DNA from: an uncultured Clostridia bacterium | Lineage (GTDB): Bacteria; Bacillota; Clostridia; TANB77; CAG-465 | NCBI GenBank assembly: GCA_944387385.1 | Contig: CALXES010000012.1 | Coordinates: forward strand, 1 to 45,366 | Direction of reading: 5' to 3' | DNA length: 45,366 nt | In this document: positions 34,145 to 43,162 of the stretch, piece by piece | How positions within the stretch are numbered: the stretch's first letter is position 1 | How the letters are laid out: each line of letters begins with the position of its first letter | Program-made: the position numbers and the translations under genes | Notes under the pieces: model-generated | The model's input: the letters and a program-made list of their open reading frames with translations, nothing else | Databases searched by the model: none | Told to the model about the DNA's origin: nothing

Positions 34145-34147
34145 GTT

Positions 34148-34522
34148 ATGAAAATAAAAGACTTTATAATTTTACTTGTTATTTTTTTTATATATGCATT
34201 TTTAATTATAAAATTTGATTTTGGTATACCTTGTATTTTTTTTGAATTTACTGGACTATATTGTCCTGGGTGCGTTATAACATGACTTTGCCTTTCCTTA
34301 TTTGTGTGAGATATATATCAGGCTTTTAGATATAATCCTATAATTTTCATAGATGTACCAATCATATTTATATTATTTGTTTTAAATATATTATTTAAGA
34401 ATAAAAAAATTATAAAAAAAATTACAGATATACTAATTATTATTTTAGCAGTAATAACGGTTATTTTTGGAGTGCTTAGAAATATACCAATGTTTAGTTT
34501 TCTAGCTCCAACACAATTATGA
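34148..34522 (+). pseudogene. DUF2752 membrane protein gene with two in-frame TGA codons
   Basis: A 125-codon frame from ATG 34148 to TGA 34520 without frameshift carries TGA at 34283-34285 and 34307-34309. The encoded family motif is recognisable but eroded: GLYCPGCVIT-x-LCLSLFV-x-DIYQAFRYNP, where DUF2752 has CPGCGxTR and GD. The stops replace the expected Arg and Gly, and the second Gly of CPGCG is Val. The frame overlaps no other gene and sits 3 bp after DUF4234. Taken together this is decay, not recoding. Confidence 0.82.
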
Positions 34523-34551
34523 TAGAATCAATACTGATTCTATCTTTTTTT
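34521..34551 (+). terminator. Terminator of the DUF4234/DUF2752 unit
   Basis: GATAGAATCA-ATAC-TGATTCTATC perfect 10-bp stem followed by seven T. Confidence 0.93.
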
Positions 34552-34552
34552 C

Positions 34553-34581
34553 TTGCAAAAATAAGTCATATATAGTAAAAT
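34553..34581 (+). promoter_or_regulatory. Promoter of the M50 protease-tsaD-phosphoesterase unit
   Basis: TTGCAA (34553-34558), 17-base spacer, TAAAAT (34576-34581). Confidence 0.7.
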
Positions 34582-34621
34582 ATTATATAGTTTTTAATAG
34601 AATAAACTAGGAGATGATGAT

Positions 34622-35275
34622 TTGTTAAATATATTTACAAGAGAAGGATTAATAGCTTTTTTATATACTTTACCAGCGCTATTAATTTCTTTATCAATTC
34701 ATGAATTTGCTCATGCTTGGATAGCATACAAGCAAGGAGATTATACACAAAAGATAAGAGGAAGACTTACACTTGATCCGTTTAAACATATTGATCCTAT
34801 TGGATTTTTATGTATTGTACTTTGTGGTGTAGGCTGGGGTAAACCAGTAATGGTTGACGATAGAAATTTTAAAAATAGTAGAAGAGGAACTATGCTTACA
34901 GCACTTGCAGGACCAGCTTCAAACTTATTACTTGCTGTATTATTAACAATAGTATTAAAAGTTTTAATTATGTGTGGAGTATTTGGAAACTTAGTAGCAA
35001 ATAGTGTTGGAAATATTTTTTTACAAATGTTTTTGTACACAATAGAATTTAATATTGTATTTGGAATATTTAATTTAATTCCTTTACCTCCTCTTGATGG
35101 TTCAAAAGTATTAGCATATTTTTTACCAAGAAGTTTAAGAGGAATAATGTATACGTTAGAAAGATATTCTTTTATAATAATTCTAATTATTTTCTGTACA
35201 AATATAACTTCATATATAATAAGTCCTGCATATAATGCAATACTAAAGTTATTAGAATGGATAATAAACTTATAA
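34622..35275 (+). CDS. Site-2 protease family (M50) membrane metalloprotease
   Basis: The 217-aa multi-span protein has the zinc motif HEFAH (27-31) in its first membrane helix and the third ligand in FNLIPLPPLDGSKV. This is the short RseP/SpoIVFB-related YwhC-like class, which cleaves substrates within the membrane. No PDZ domain is present. It starts at TTG 34622, 8 bases after AGGAG; nearby ATG codons are in another frame that stops at once. tsaD follows 15 bp later. Confidence 0.95.
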   Translation: MLNIFTREGLIAFLYTLPALLISLSIHEFAHAWIAYKQGDYTQKIRGRLTLDPFKHIDPIGFLCIVLCGVGWGKPVMVDDRNFKNSRRGTMLTALAGPASNLLLAVLLTIVLKVLIMCGVFGNLVANSVGNIFLQMFLYTIEFNIVFGIFNLIPLPPLDGSKVLAYFLPRSLRGIMYTLERYSFIIILIIFCTNITSYIISPAYNAILKLLEWIINL

Positions 35276-35290
35276 AGAAAGGAAATAGAA

Positions 35291-36292
35291 ATGATTTGTT
35301 TAGGAATAGAGAGTAGTTGTGATGAAACAGCTGTTGCAATAATAAAAGATGGAAGAGAAGTTCTTGCAAATGTAGTATCGACACAAATACCAATTCATAA
35401 GAAATATGGTGGTGTTGTTCCAGAAATTGCATCTAGAAAACATTTAACTAATATAGCTTTTGTTGTAAAAGAGGCTCTTGATAAAGCAAATATTACTTTT
35501 AAAGATATAGATTATATAGGAGTAACTTATGGACCTGGACTTATAGGAGCTTTGCTTGTTGGTGTGGCATATGCCAAATCTTTAGCATATGCTTTAAACA
35601 TTCCTATTGTTCCTACACATCATATAGCTGGACATATAGCAGCAAACTATTTGACTTATAAAGAGCTAAAGCCACCATTTATGTCTTTGGTAGTGTCTGG
35701 TGGACATTCTCATCTTATATATGTAAAAGATTATACAGAGTATGAAATAGTAGGTAAAACAAGAGATGATGCTGTTGGTGAAGCTTTTGATAAAGTTGCA
35801 AGAGTGTTGGGACTTCCATATCCAGGGGGACCAGAAGTAAGCAAACTTGCAAGAGATGGTGAGTTTAGTTATAATTTGCCTAAAACAAAGTTTGAAAATT
35901 ATGATTTTAGCTTTAGTGGAATAAAAACTGCTGTGATTAATATAGCTCATAAAGAAAAAGAAAATCTAAGAAGAGCAGATTTAGCATGTTCTTTTGAACA
36001 AACAGTTACAGATGAGTTAGTAAGTAATTGTATGAGAGCTATGAAAGATTTAAATATAAATAAAGTAGTTCTTGCAGGAGGAGTATCAGCAAATTTGGTA
36101 CTAAGAGAAAAACTCCAAAAAGCATGTAAAGAGAGAAGATATGAGTGCTTTATGCCTGATTTAAAATATTGTACAGATAATGCGGCTATGATTGCAAGTG
36201 CAGCGCATTATAACTATATTTCAGGAAAGTATTATGATATAAAGGATAAGTTAGACTTAAATGCAGTAGCAAATTTAAAGATTGGAGAGTAG
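35291..36292 (+). CDS. tsaD: tRNA N6-threonylcarbamoyladenosine transferase TsaD
   Basis: Transfers threonylcarbamoyl to A37 of ANN-decoding tRNAs together with TsaB and TsaE. The 333-aa protein shows GIESSCDETAVAI, GVVPEIASRKH, the metal-binding HHIAGH, VSGGHSHL, FSFSGIKTAV, LAGGVSANLVLR and CTDNAAMIA. Full family length. AAGGA precedes ATG. It is co-transcribed with the protease before and the phosphoesterase after it. Confidence 0.98.
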   Translation: MICLGIESSCDETAVAIIKDGREVLANVVSTQIPIHKKYGGVVPEIASRKHLTNIAFVVKEALDKANITFKDIDYIGVTYGPGLIGALLVGVAYAKSLAYALNIPIVPTHHIAGHIAANYLTYKELKPPFMSLVVSGGHSHLIYVKDYTEYEIVGKTRDDAVGEAFDKVARVLGLPYPGGPEVSKLARDGEFSYNLPKTKFENYDFSFSGIKTAVINIAHKEKENLRRADLACSFEQTVTDELVSNCMRAMKDLNINKVVLAGGVSANLVLREKLQKACKERRYECFMPDLKYCTDNAAMIASAAHYNYISGKYYDIKDKLDLNAVANLKIGE

Positions 36293-36300
36293 GTGAATAA

Positions 36301-37011
36301 ATGGCTATATATGCAATATCAGATTTGCATTTATCATTTGGAGTAAATAAACCAATGAATATTTTTGGAAAAGTTTGGGATAATTATGAAGAAGAAATAA
36401 AAAGAAATTGGACAAATACTGTAAATAATGAAGATACAGTAATAATACCAGGAGATATTTCATGGGCTATGACTTTAAATGAGAGTGTAAAAGATTTTGA
36501 ATATATAAATAATTTACCTGGTAAGAAAATTATACTTAGAGGAAATCATGATTATTATTTTGCTACTAAAACTAAGATGGAAAAATTTTTTAAAGAGCAA
36601 AATTTTAATAATTTTCAAGTTATACATAATACTGCAATAGCTGTAGAAGACTATATTATATGTGGAACTAGAGGATGGGGAAAGACTGAAAATAATAATG
36701 CAGAGCAAGATAAAAAAATAATATCTAGAGAAGAAAATAGGCTAAAAAATTCTTTAGAAGCTGGAAAAAAAATACAGCAAGAATATTTAGAAAAAGGAAT
36801 CCACAAAGATATAATTGTAGCATTACATTTTCCACCATTTATTTCAAATTTTGTTAGTATTATGGAAGAGTATAACGTAAAGATATGTATATATGGACAT
36901 TTACATGGTTATGGACATAATATGGTAAGAGAAGGAAAGATAGGAAACATAGACTATAAAATGGTTGGGTGTGACTATACAAAATTTAAACTTATAAAAT
37001 TAAGTAAATAA
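36301..37011 (+). CDS. Calcineurin-like metallophosphoesterase
   Basis: The 236-aa cytoplasmic protein has all dimetal ligands in order: ISDLHL (Asp, His), PGDISW (Asp), RGNHDYYF (Asn, His), ALHFPP (His) and IYGHLHG (His-x-His). It hydrolyses phosphate esters; the substrate is not known. It begins 8 bp after the tsaD stop with GTGAATAA-type spacing, so it is the third gene of this unit. Confidence 0.93.
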   Translation: MAIYAISDLHLSFGVNKPMNIFGKVWDNYEEEIKRNWTNTVNNEDTVIIPGDISWAMTLNESVKDFEYINNLPGKKIILRGNHDYYFATKTKMEKFFKEQNFNNFQVIHNTAIAVEDYIICGTRGWGKTENNNAEQDKKIISREENRLKNSLEAGKKIQQEYLEKGIHKDIIVALHFPPFISNFVSIMEEYNVKICIYGHLHGYGHNMVREGKIGNIDYKMVGCDYTKFKLIKLSK

Positions 37012-37025
37012 ATTTTGCAAAATAC

Positions 37026-37054
37026 TTGAAAAACTGTAAAAAAAATGTTAAAAT
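37026..37054 (+). promoter_or_regulatory. Promoter of tRNA-Trp
   Basis: TTGAAA (37026-37031), 17-base spacer, TAAAAT (37049-37054), 15 bases before the tRNA. Confidence 0.75.
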
Positions 37055-37069
37055 AATTATTGTTAGCTT

Positions 37070-37143
37070 AGGGGCATAGTTCATCGGTAGAATAAGAGTC
37101 TCCAAAACTCCAGAGCTGGGTTCGATTCCTAGTGCCCCTGCCA
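37070..37143 (+). tRNA. tRNA-Trp, anticodon CCA
   Basis: The acceptor stem AGGGGCA/TGCCCCT is perfect, with discriminator G and encoded CCA. The anticodon loop CTCCAAA gives CCA, reading UGG only. T arm GGGTTCGATTCC. The anticodon stem AGAGT/ACTCC has an A-C mismatch at the outer pair (27-43). This Trp tRNA would not read UGA by normal pairing. Confidence 0.96.
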
Positions 37144-37210
37144 TAATTTTTATGCTGGCAGTCTATAGTAGATAAGCTTACAAAGATGGATGTTAAATTA
37201 AATGGATTAT

Positions 37211-37251
37211 AGATTGGAATTTGCTTTTATGGTAGAATTTCAATCTTTTAT
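37211..37251 (+). terminator. Probable terminator of tRNA-Trp
   Basis: A 12-bp stem with two G-T pairs (37211-37222 / 37235-37246), 12-base loop, then TTTTA. Otherwise 37144-37321 shows no gene and no riboswitch I can recognise. Confidence 0.55.
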
Positions 37252-37321
37252 TTTATCATTTATGTACGAATTTGATTTCATATTAATAATATATAATATG
37301 AAAAATGGGAGTGAATTTATT

Positions 37322-38191
37322 TTGGATAGGTTTCAAATAACAAAAAGAGTTGGAGCGCTTGGTATAATTGGAAATATTTTTCTACTTATAATAAAAGCAA
37401 TTGTTGGTTTTTTGTCTAAGAGTCAAGCAATGATTGCTGATGCTGCAAACAGTGCAGGAGATATTTTTGCTTCAGCTATGACTACAATAGGAAATAAAAT
37501 TGCAAGTGAACCCAAAGATGAAGATCATAATTTTGGACATGGTAAAGCTGAATATATTTTTTCTTTATTTATAAGTTTATCAATGATGGCAATATCAATT
37601 AAAATTTTATATGATTCAATATGTTCTGTAATATATAAAAATCAAGTGGAATTTTCTTGGTGGTTAATTACAGTCTGTATTGTAACAATTGTCATTAAAC
37701 TTTCATTATATTTATTTTGCAAATTTGCATTTAGAAAATATAGTAATATTTTGATTAAATCTAGTATGAAGGACCATAGAAATGACTGTATTGTTACTAC
37801 CTTTACAACAATTTCAATTATTTTAAGTAAATTTAATTTATATTGGTTTGATGGAATAGTTGGTATTGGTATTTCTATGTGGATTTTTTATACTGGTGTG
37901 AAGATATTTATTGAAAGTTATAATGTTTTAATGGATAAATCTTTAGATAATAGTACAAAATCAAAGATTATTGAATATATAAAAAGTTATCCTAAAGTAG
38001 AAGGAGTACAAGATGTATATACTATACCAACAGGATATAAATATATTGCTGTAATTACTATATTTTTAGATGGAGAGTTAAATACTTATGAAAGTCATGA
38101 AATAGCAGATAAATTACAGCTAGATATTATGAATAAATTTGAAAATATAGATAATGTAATTGTTCATGTAGAGCCTAAAAATAATAGTTAA
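37322..38191 (+). CDS. Cation diffusion facilitator (CDF) family metal transporter
   Basis: Exports divalent metals (Zn, Mn, Fe or Co) against protons. From TTG 37322 (GGAG 10 bases upstream) the protein is 289 aa, normal for CDF. Metal-site segments are DAANSAGDIFAS in helix 2, the FGHGKAEY loop, and KDHRNDCIVT in helix 5. A soluble C-terminal domain (DNSTKSKIIEYIKSYPKVEG, then HVEPK) follows. A longer frame from ATG 37202 would pass through the tRNA-Trp terminator hairpin and is not preferred. Confidence 0.93.
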   Translation: MDRFQITKRVGALGIIGNIFLLIIKAIVGFLSKSQAMIADAANSAGDIFASAMTTIGNKIASEPKDEDHNFGHGKAEYIFSLFISLSMMAISIKILYDSICSVIYKNQVEFSWWLITVCIVTIVIKLSLYLFCKFAFRKYSNILIKSSMKDHRNDCIVTTFTTISIILSKFNLYWFDGIVGIGISMWIFYTGVKIFIESYNVLMDKSLDNSTKSKIIEYIKSYPKVEGVQDVYTIPTGYKYIAVITIFLDGELNTYESHEIADKLQLDIMNKFENIDNVIVHVEPKNNS

Positions 38192-38215
38192 TGAAAGAAA
38201 TGTGAATATAATGTG

Positions 38216-38248
38216 AAAGAAGCAAGTTTTATTGATTTGCTTCTTTTT
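38216..38248 (+). terminator. Terminator of the CDF gene
   Basis: AAAGAAGCAA / TTGCTTCTTT 10-bp stem, 11-base loop, T5 tail. Confidence 0.85.
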
Positions 38249-38260
38249 ATGTGCTAATAT
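38232..38260 (+). promoter_or_regulatory. Promoter of the fused ABC transporter gene
   Basis: TTGATT (38232-38237), 17-base spacer ending TGC, TAATAT (38255-38260). It overlaps the preceding terminator stem, so read-through and initiation may compete. Confidence 0.55.
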
Positions 38261-38308
38261 TAATAATATATAGTATTGATGTTAATACATTTTGGAGGGA
38301 AATAATTT

Positions 38309-40897
38309 ATGTTAGAGTTAAAAAACATAAAAAAGAGCTATAAAACAGCAGAGTATACGCAGGTTGCTCTTAATGATATTTCACTTAAATTTAGAAAAAG
38401 TGAATTTGTATCAGTTTTAGGACCTAGTGGAAGTGGAAAGACTACATTGTTAAATATAATAGGTGGGCTTGATAGATATGATTCGGGCGATCTTGTAATT
38501 AATGGAAAATCAACAAAAGATTATAAGGACAAGGACTGGGATCAATATAGAAATAATTCAGTTGGATTTATATTTCAAAACTATAATTTAATAGGTCATA
38601 TTAGTGTACTTAGCAATGTAGAAATGAGTATGACACTAAGTGGAGTTGGTAAGAGAGAGAAAAAAGAAAGAGCTCTTGAGGTATTAGAAAAAGTTGGACT
38701 TAAAGATCATGCGTATAAAAAGCCTAATGAGCTTTCTGGTGGCCAAATGCAAAGAGTTGCAATAGCAAGAGCTTTAGTAAATAATCCGGATATAATACTG
38801 GCAGATGAGCCTACTGGAGCACTTGATACGTCAACTTCAGTTCAAATTATGGACTTAATTAAAGAAATATCTAAAGATAAGCTAGTTATAATGGTTACGC
38901 ATAATCCAGATTTGGCAGAAAAGTATTCTTCAAGAATAATAAAACTTCTTGATAGTAAAATAATAGATGATACTAATCCATACACACCAACAAAAGAAGA
39001 AATTGAAGAAGCAAAAGAACATGCTAAGAAATCAAGAAAGACATCAATGAGCTTTTTAACAGCATTATCTTTAAGCATAAATAATTTAAGAACTAAAAAA
39101 GGCAGAACTATACTTACGGCTTTTGCAGGAAGCATTGGAATAATTGGAATTGCTACAATTATGTCTTTATCTAATGGTGTACAAAAATATATAGATAAGA
39201 CTCAAGAGGAGACTTTATCTTCATATCCTCTTTCAATCCAAGATAAAACAATAGATTCATCAGCAATGATTGAGCTTATGATTGGGCAAAATAATTCAAA
39301 TGTAGAAAACCAAGAAGAAGGCAGAATATATTCTAACGACATTATGAATGAAATGATGAGTACGATGTCATCTAAAATAGAGGAAAATAATTTACAGAAA
39401 TTTAAAGAATATCTAGATACAAATAGATCACAAATTGAAGAAAGCTTAACAGCAGTTGAATATAATTATAATTTAAACTTAAATATATATGCACAAAGAG
39501 ATGGAAAAACATATAGAACAAATCCAAGTCCGGTTTTTGAAAAACTAGGATTTTCAATGGGAAGTACACAAAGTGCAATGATGTCTAGCATTTCTACAAC
39601 AGATGTATTTATGAAACAATTAGATAACGAGGAATTAGTTCATTCTCAGTATAATTTACTTGCTGGTAAATGGCCAAAAAATTATAATGAAGTTGTATTA
39701 CTTGTAGATAAAAATAATCAGATAAGTGATTATACACTATATAGCTTAGGTCTTAAAGATCAAGACGAGTTAGAAGAAAAAATAGATAAGATAATGAAAG
39801 GTGAAGAAATTGAAGAAGAGGAGCAAGTATCTTATAGTTATGATGACCTTTTAAATCTTGAATTTAAAATTTTACCACAAACAGATTACTATGAAAAAGA
39901 AGGTAGTATTTGGGTAGATAAATCAGAAGACGAAGAATATATTGAGCAAAAACTAGAAAATGCTGAAACTTTAAAAATAGTTGGAATTATAAAAATAGAT
40001 GAAGAATCTGTAGCTGCTCAAACTAGTGGAGTTGTACTTTATACAAAAGAATTAGAAGAACATATGATAAATAAAATAAATGAGGCAGATATAGTAAAAG
40101 AACAATTAGAAAATGAAAATATCAATGTATTTACTGGACTTGAATTTAATGAAGAAAATACATCTAAGACTTTTGATATGAACAGCTTGACAGATGAACA
40201 AAGAATGTATCTAATGTCATTATCACAAGAAGAGCTTGCAAATGTTATAGCCGCATATACAGAAAATGCAAATGCAACATTTGAGTCTACCTTGGAAAAA
40301 ATAGGATATGTTAAGTTAGAAGAACCTTCTACAATAAAAATATATCCAAAAGATTTTGATTCTAAAGATAATATAGTAAGCTTTATTAATGAATATAATA
40401 CTAAGATGGAAGAAGAAGGAAATGAAGCTGATACAATTAATTATACTGATACAGTTGGAATTATAATGTCATCTGTTACATCAATAATTAATGTAATAAG
40501 TTATGTTCTTATAGCATTTGTATCAATATCATTAATTGTTTCTTCAATTATGATCGGAATTATAACATATATTTCAGTACTAGAAAGAACAAAAGAAATT
40601 GGTATTTTAAGAAGTATAGGTGCTTCTAAAAAAGATATTTCAAGGGTATTTAATGCTGAAACTTTAATAATTGGTTTTTTTGCAGGAATTATAGGAATAG
40701 GTGTTACATATTTAATTACTATTCCAGCAAATGCAATATTAAAATCTGTAACAAACATATCAAATCTTGTTCAAGTACCTATTGTTCCAGCATTAATTCT
40801 TGTGGCAATAAGTATGATACTTACAGTAATATCTGGATTAATACCATCTAAAATGGCAAGTAAAAAAGATCCAGTTATAGCATTAAGAACAGAATAA
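38309..40897 (+). CDS. Fused ABC ATPase and FtsX/MacB-type permease
   Basis: The 862-aa protein joins a full ATPase (Walker A GPSGSGKT near 39-46, Q-loop FQNYNLIG, signature LSGGQMQRVAIARAL, Walker B ILADEP, TGALD) to a MacB-like permease: one membrane helix (about 272-292, AFAGSIGIIGIATIMSLSNG), a 390-residue outside domain rich in Glu and Asn, then three helices with the FtsX-domain RTKEIGILRSIGASKKDISR. Such pumps move peptides or lipoproteins by mechanotransmission rather than channel transport. Ligand unknown. No two-component system lies beside it. Confidence 0.94.
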   Translation: MLELKNIKKSYKTAEYTQVALNDISLKFRKSEFVSVLGPSGSGKTTLLNIIGGLDRYDSGDLVINGKSTKDYKDKDWDQYRNNSVGFIFQNYNLIGHISVLSNVEMSMTLSGVGKREKKERALEVLEKVGLKDHAYKKPNELSGGQMQRVAIARALVNNPDIILADEPTGALDTSTSVQIMDLIKEISKDKLVIMVTHNPDLAEKYSSRIIKLLDSKIIDDTNPYTPTKEEIEEAKEHAKKSRKTSMSFLTALSLSINNLRTKKGRTILTAFAGSIGIIGIATIMSLSNGVQKYIDKTQEETLSSYPLSIQDKTIDSSAMIELMIGQNNSNVENQEEGRIYSNDIMNEMMSTMSSKIEENNLQKFKEYLDTNRSQIEESLTAVEYNYNLNLNIYAQRDGKTYRTNPSPVFEKLGFSMGSTQSAMMSSISTTDVFMKQLDNEELVHSQYNLLAGKWPKNYNEVVLLVDKNNQISDYTLYSLGLKDQDELEEKIDKIMKGEEIEEEEQVSYSYDDLLNLEFKILPQTDYYEKEGSIWVDKSEDEEYIEQKLENAETLKIVGIIKIDEESVAAQTSGVVLYTKELEEHMINKINEADIVKEQLENENINVFTGLEFNEENTSKTFDMNSLTDEQRMYLMSLSQEELANVIAAYTENANATFESTLEKIGYVKLEEPSTIKIYPKDFDSKDNIVSFINEYNTKMEEEGNEADTINYTDTVGIIMSSVTSIINVISYVLIAFVSISLIVSSIMIGIITYISVLERTKEIGILRSIGASKKDISRVFNAETLIIGFFAGIIGIGVTYLITIPANAILKSVTNISNLVQVPIVPALILVAISMILTVISGLIPSKMASKKDPVIALRTE

Positions 40898-40905
40898 ATA
40901 AAAAT

Positions 40906-40936
40906 TACATCTCAATTATTTGAGGTGTATTTTTTT
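40906..40936 (+). terminator. Terminator of the ABC transporter gene
   Basis: TACATCTCAA-TTAT-TTGAGGTGTA 10-bp stem with one G-T pair followed by seven T. Confidence 0.9.
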
Positions 40937-41009
40937 GGTAACATTTTTGTAAAATAAAGGAAATATTATAATAATTATTATATATAAAAATGTAAAATTA
41001 TAAGAAAAA

Positions 41010-41018
41010 TGATATAAT
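41010..41018 (+). promoter_or_regulatory. Extended -10 promoter of the pilin-like gene
   Basis: TG-A-TATAAT at 41010-41018 without a clear -35; about 30 bases upstream of the start. The same nonamer precedes the adhesin gene and pyrG. Confidence 0.6.
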
Positions 41019-41050
41019 AAAATAGATATAAAAAGAAAAGAGGAAAATAT

Positions 41051-42934
41051 ATGAAATTAAAAAAATATAGAATTGTTTCTATTATTTTAGCTTTTGTATT
41101 AGTTGCTTGTTTAGGAAATAATATAAAAGCAGCAGATCCAACAACTGGATCACTTACAATCATTACACATGAACAACAAAATGGAGATACAACAACAAAT
41201 CCACCACTTGAGGGAGCAGAATATACATTATATAAAGTGGATGAAACATGTGAAGATAAATGGGATGCAGAAAGCTATATAGAAGATAATAATGTGAAAG
41301 GAGTTTCTAAAACTACAGGAGAGGATGGAACAGTAGTTTTTGACAATTTAGAGCTTGGAAGATATTATGCAAAGCTTACTCCACTGGATGGTATTAATAC
41401 TAATTATTATGAGAATTTTTTAGTAGATATTCCTATGACAAATGCTCAGGGAAATGGTTGGGATTATGATATTACAGTAGAACCAAAAATTCAGACAGCA
41501 TATGGAAATTTGAAGCTAAAAAAGACTGATATTTCAGGAAATCCAATTGAAAATGTAACTTTTAAACTTCAAGTTATGTTAAATAGCGTACCATATTCAC
41601 TTAATGATAACGAAAGAGATAGATGGATTGATTATATACCAGATGGAAGTGATGAAGTACTAACAGTTACAACAGATAGTAATGGTGAAATATTATTAGA
41701 AAATATACCAATGTATAATGCTCATTATAGCTTTGTAACTATTTATCGTTTAGTTGAAGTTTCTTCACCAGAAAAATATATTAATAATAATACAATTATT
41801 AATAATCTTATTTTTAGGGTATTAGAAAATGGAATGATTATAACAAATTATTATATGGCTCCTTGTGAAAATACAAATGAATTAACAGATTATTGTAAAA
41901 ATTTCATTACAAATGTTGAAGAAGGAGAAAATTTAACTACAGTAACATATATTAATGAAAGTCCAGAAATTGTAAAAAAAGTAAAAAACAGTGCTGGTAA
42001 TTTTGTAGATAGTGCAAGTGCATTTATGACAGACATAGTAACATTTAATATTACAACAGATGTTCCAATGCAAATTGCAGATATGTCAACATATAAAATT
42101 ACAGATAATATACCAGAAGGTTTAATTTTAGATAGAGATAGTATCATAGTTGAGGGAACAACAACTACTGGTAGAGAAGTTATACCAGAGGATATGTATA
42201 CTTTATCTCAAGACGGATTAGAAGTAACTTTTGATACTTCTAAAATGTATAATTCTTCTTCAAATGAGAAAACACCATTATATGAGGCTATAATAATTAC
42301 ATATGATGTAACTTTTGATGAAGATAAAGCTGTAATAGGTGGAGATGGAAATATAAATACAGCAACTCTTGAGTATACAAATAATATAGATTATGAGTAT
42401 GATGAATATGGTTACCCTATAGGTTTTATCGAAAGAAGCACAACAACAGTTTCAGACACAGTTGAAGTTCATACTGGTGCAGTTTCTATAGAAAAAGTTG
42501 AAAAGGGCAATATAACAGAAAAACTACAAGGTGCAAAATTTAAAATAGCAACTACAAAAGATAATGCAGAAAATGGAGTATTTGTTAAAGATAGCACAGG
42601 TACAGATATTGAAGTAACAACTAATGAGCAAGGACAAGCAGTTATAAAAGGTCTTGCTTATGCAGATGATGGAAGTGATGTATCTTACTGGTTAGTTGAA
42701 ACACAAGCACCAAGTTATGAAGAAGATAGCGTAACAAAATACTATAATTTATTAAAAACACCAGTAGAAGTGCAAGTTGGAAAAACAACACATAATACAG
42801 CTGTTCAAATTCAAAATTCAAAAGGTTTTGATTTACCAGCAACAGGTGGTATAGGTATAGCAATTTTTGCTGTGGCAGGTATTGCTATTATGACTATTTC
42901 ATTAGTATTAAATAAAAAACAAAGTGTAAAATAG
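41051..42934 (+). CDS. LPXTG-anchored pilin-like surface protein with isopeptide domains
   Basis: The 627-aa protein has a signal peptide (1-27, IVSIILAFVLVACLGNNIKA), an N-terminal pilin domain, Cna-B-like domains and a sorting signal LPATG at 595-599 followed by a membrane helix and NKKQSVK. The segment NAQGNGWDYDITVEPKIQ matches the end of domain 1 of Gram-positive major pilins, where YPKN supplies the Lys used by sortase C; here it is EPKI with Lys146 kept. A D2-like middle (FNITTDVPMQIADMSTYKIT, ITDNIPEGL) and C-terminal VEVHTGAVSIEKVEKGN repeat follow. It is exported and probably wall-linked or polymerised. No sortase gene is adjacent. Confidence 0.9.
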   Translation: MKLKKYRIVSIILAFVLVACLGNNIKAADPTTGSLTIITHEQQNGDTTTNPPLEGAEYTLYKVDETCEDKWDAESYIEDNNVKGVSKTTGEDGTVVFDNLELGRYYAKLTPLDGINTNYYENFLVDIPMTNAQGNGWDYDITVEPKIQTAYGNLKLKKTDISGNPIENVTFKLQVMLNSVPYSLNDNERDRWIDYIPDGSDEVLTVTTDSNGEILLENIPMYNAHYSFVTIYRLVEVSSPEKYINNNTIINNLIFRVLENGMIITNYYMAPCENTNELTDYCKNFITNVEEGENLTTVTYINESPEIVKKVKNSAGNFVDSASAFMTDIVTFNITTDVPMQIADMSTYKITDNIPEGLILDRDSIIVEGTTTTGREVIPEDMYTLSQDGLEVTFDTSKMYNSSSNEKTPLYEAIIITYDVTFDEDKAVIGGDGNINTATLEYTNNIDYEYDEYGYPIGFIERSTTTVSDTVEVHTGAVSIEKVEKGNITEKLQGAKFKIATTKDNAENGVFVKDSTGTDIEVTTNEQGQAVIKGLAYADDGSDVSYWLVETQAPSYEEDSVTKYYNLLKTPVEVQVGKTTHNTAVQIQNSKGFDLPATGGIGIAIFAVAGIAIMTISLVLNKKQSVK

Positions 42935-42945
42935 TATGTGATAAT

Positions 42946-42983
42946 AAGACTTTAAAGTATATATAACTTTAAAGTCTTTTTTT
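42946..42983 (+). terminator. Terminator of the pilin-like gene
   Basis: AAGACTTTAAAGT / ACTTTAAAGTCTT perfect 13-bp stem, 7-base loop, T5 tail. Between this and the next -10 box (42984-43099) I see no gene. Confidence 0.93.
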
Positions 42984-43099
42984 ATATAATAATAAAAAGG
43001 CAAAGAAAAAGTAATGATATTTCTTTGTAAAAGAAATGTAATAATTATGTAGATTTTAAGATAAAGCATAGATAATTAAAAGAAAAAGTATTTTTTTAG

Positions 43100-43108
43100 T
43101 GATATAAT
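43100..43108 (+). promoter_or_regulatory. Extended -10 promoter of the adhesin gene
   Basis: TG-A-TATAAT at 43100-43108, no recognisable -35. The leader contains the small palindrome TTAAT-TGCG-ATTAA (near 43130-43143). Confidence 0.55.
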
Positions 43109-43162
43109 ATAGATGTTAAGTCGTTAATTGCGATTAATTTTTTATTAAGAGGTGAAAGGGGT

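Noticed and set aside
37202-37321. Longer start for the CDF transporter at ATG 37202
   Set aside because: It would translate through the terminator hairpin after tRNA-Trp and add 40 residues with no family match; TTG 37322 has a ribosome site and gives normal length.
37144-37321. Metal-sensing riboswitch ahead of the CDF gene
   Set aside because: No conserved core of the manganese or nickel/cobalt riboswitches is visible; only one terminator-like hairpin is present.
38309-40897. Bacteriocin or antibiotic efflux cassette around the fused ABC transporter
   Set aside because: No two-component system, peptide precursor or immunity gene lies next to it; only a CDF transporter and a surface protein flank it.
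43129-43146. Small palindrome TTAAT-TGCG-ATTAA before the adhesin gene as an operator
   Set aside because: Five AT-rich base pairs per arm are expected by chance in this sequence; kept only as a note in the promoter entry.
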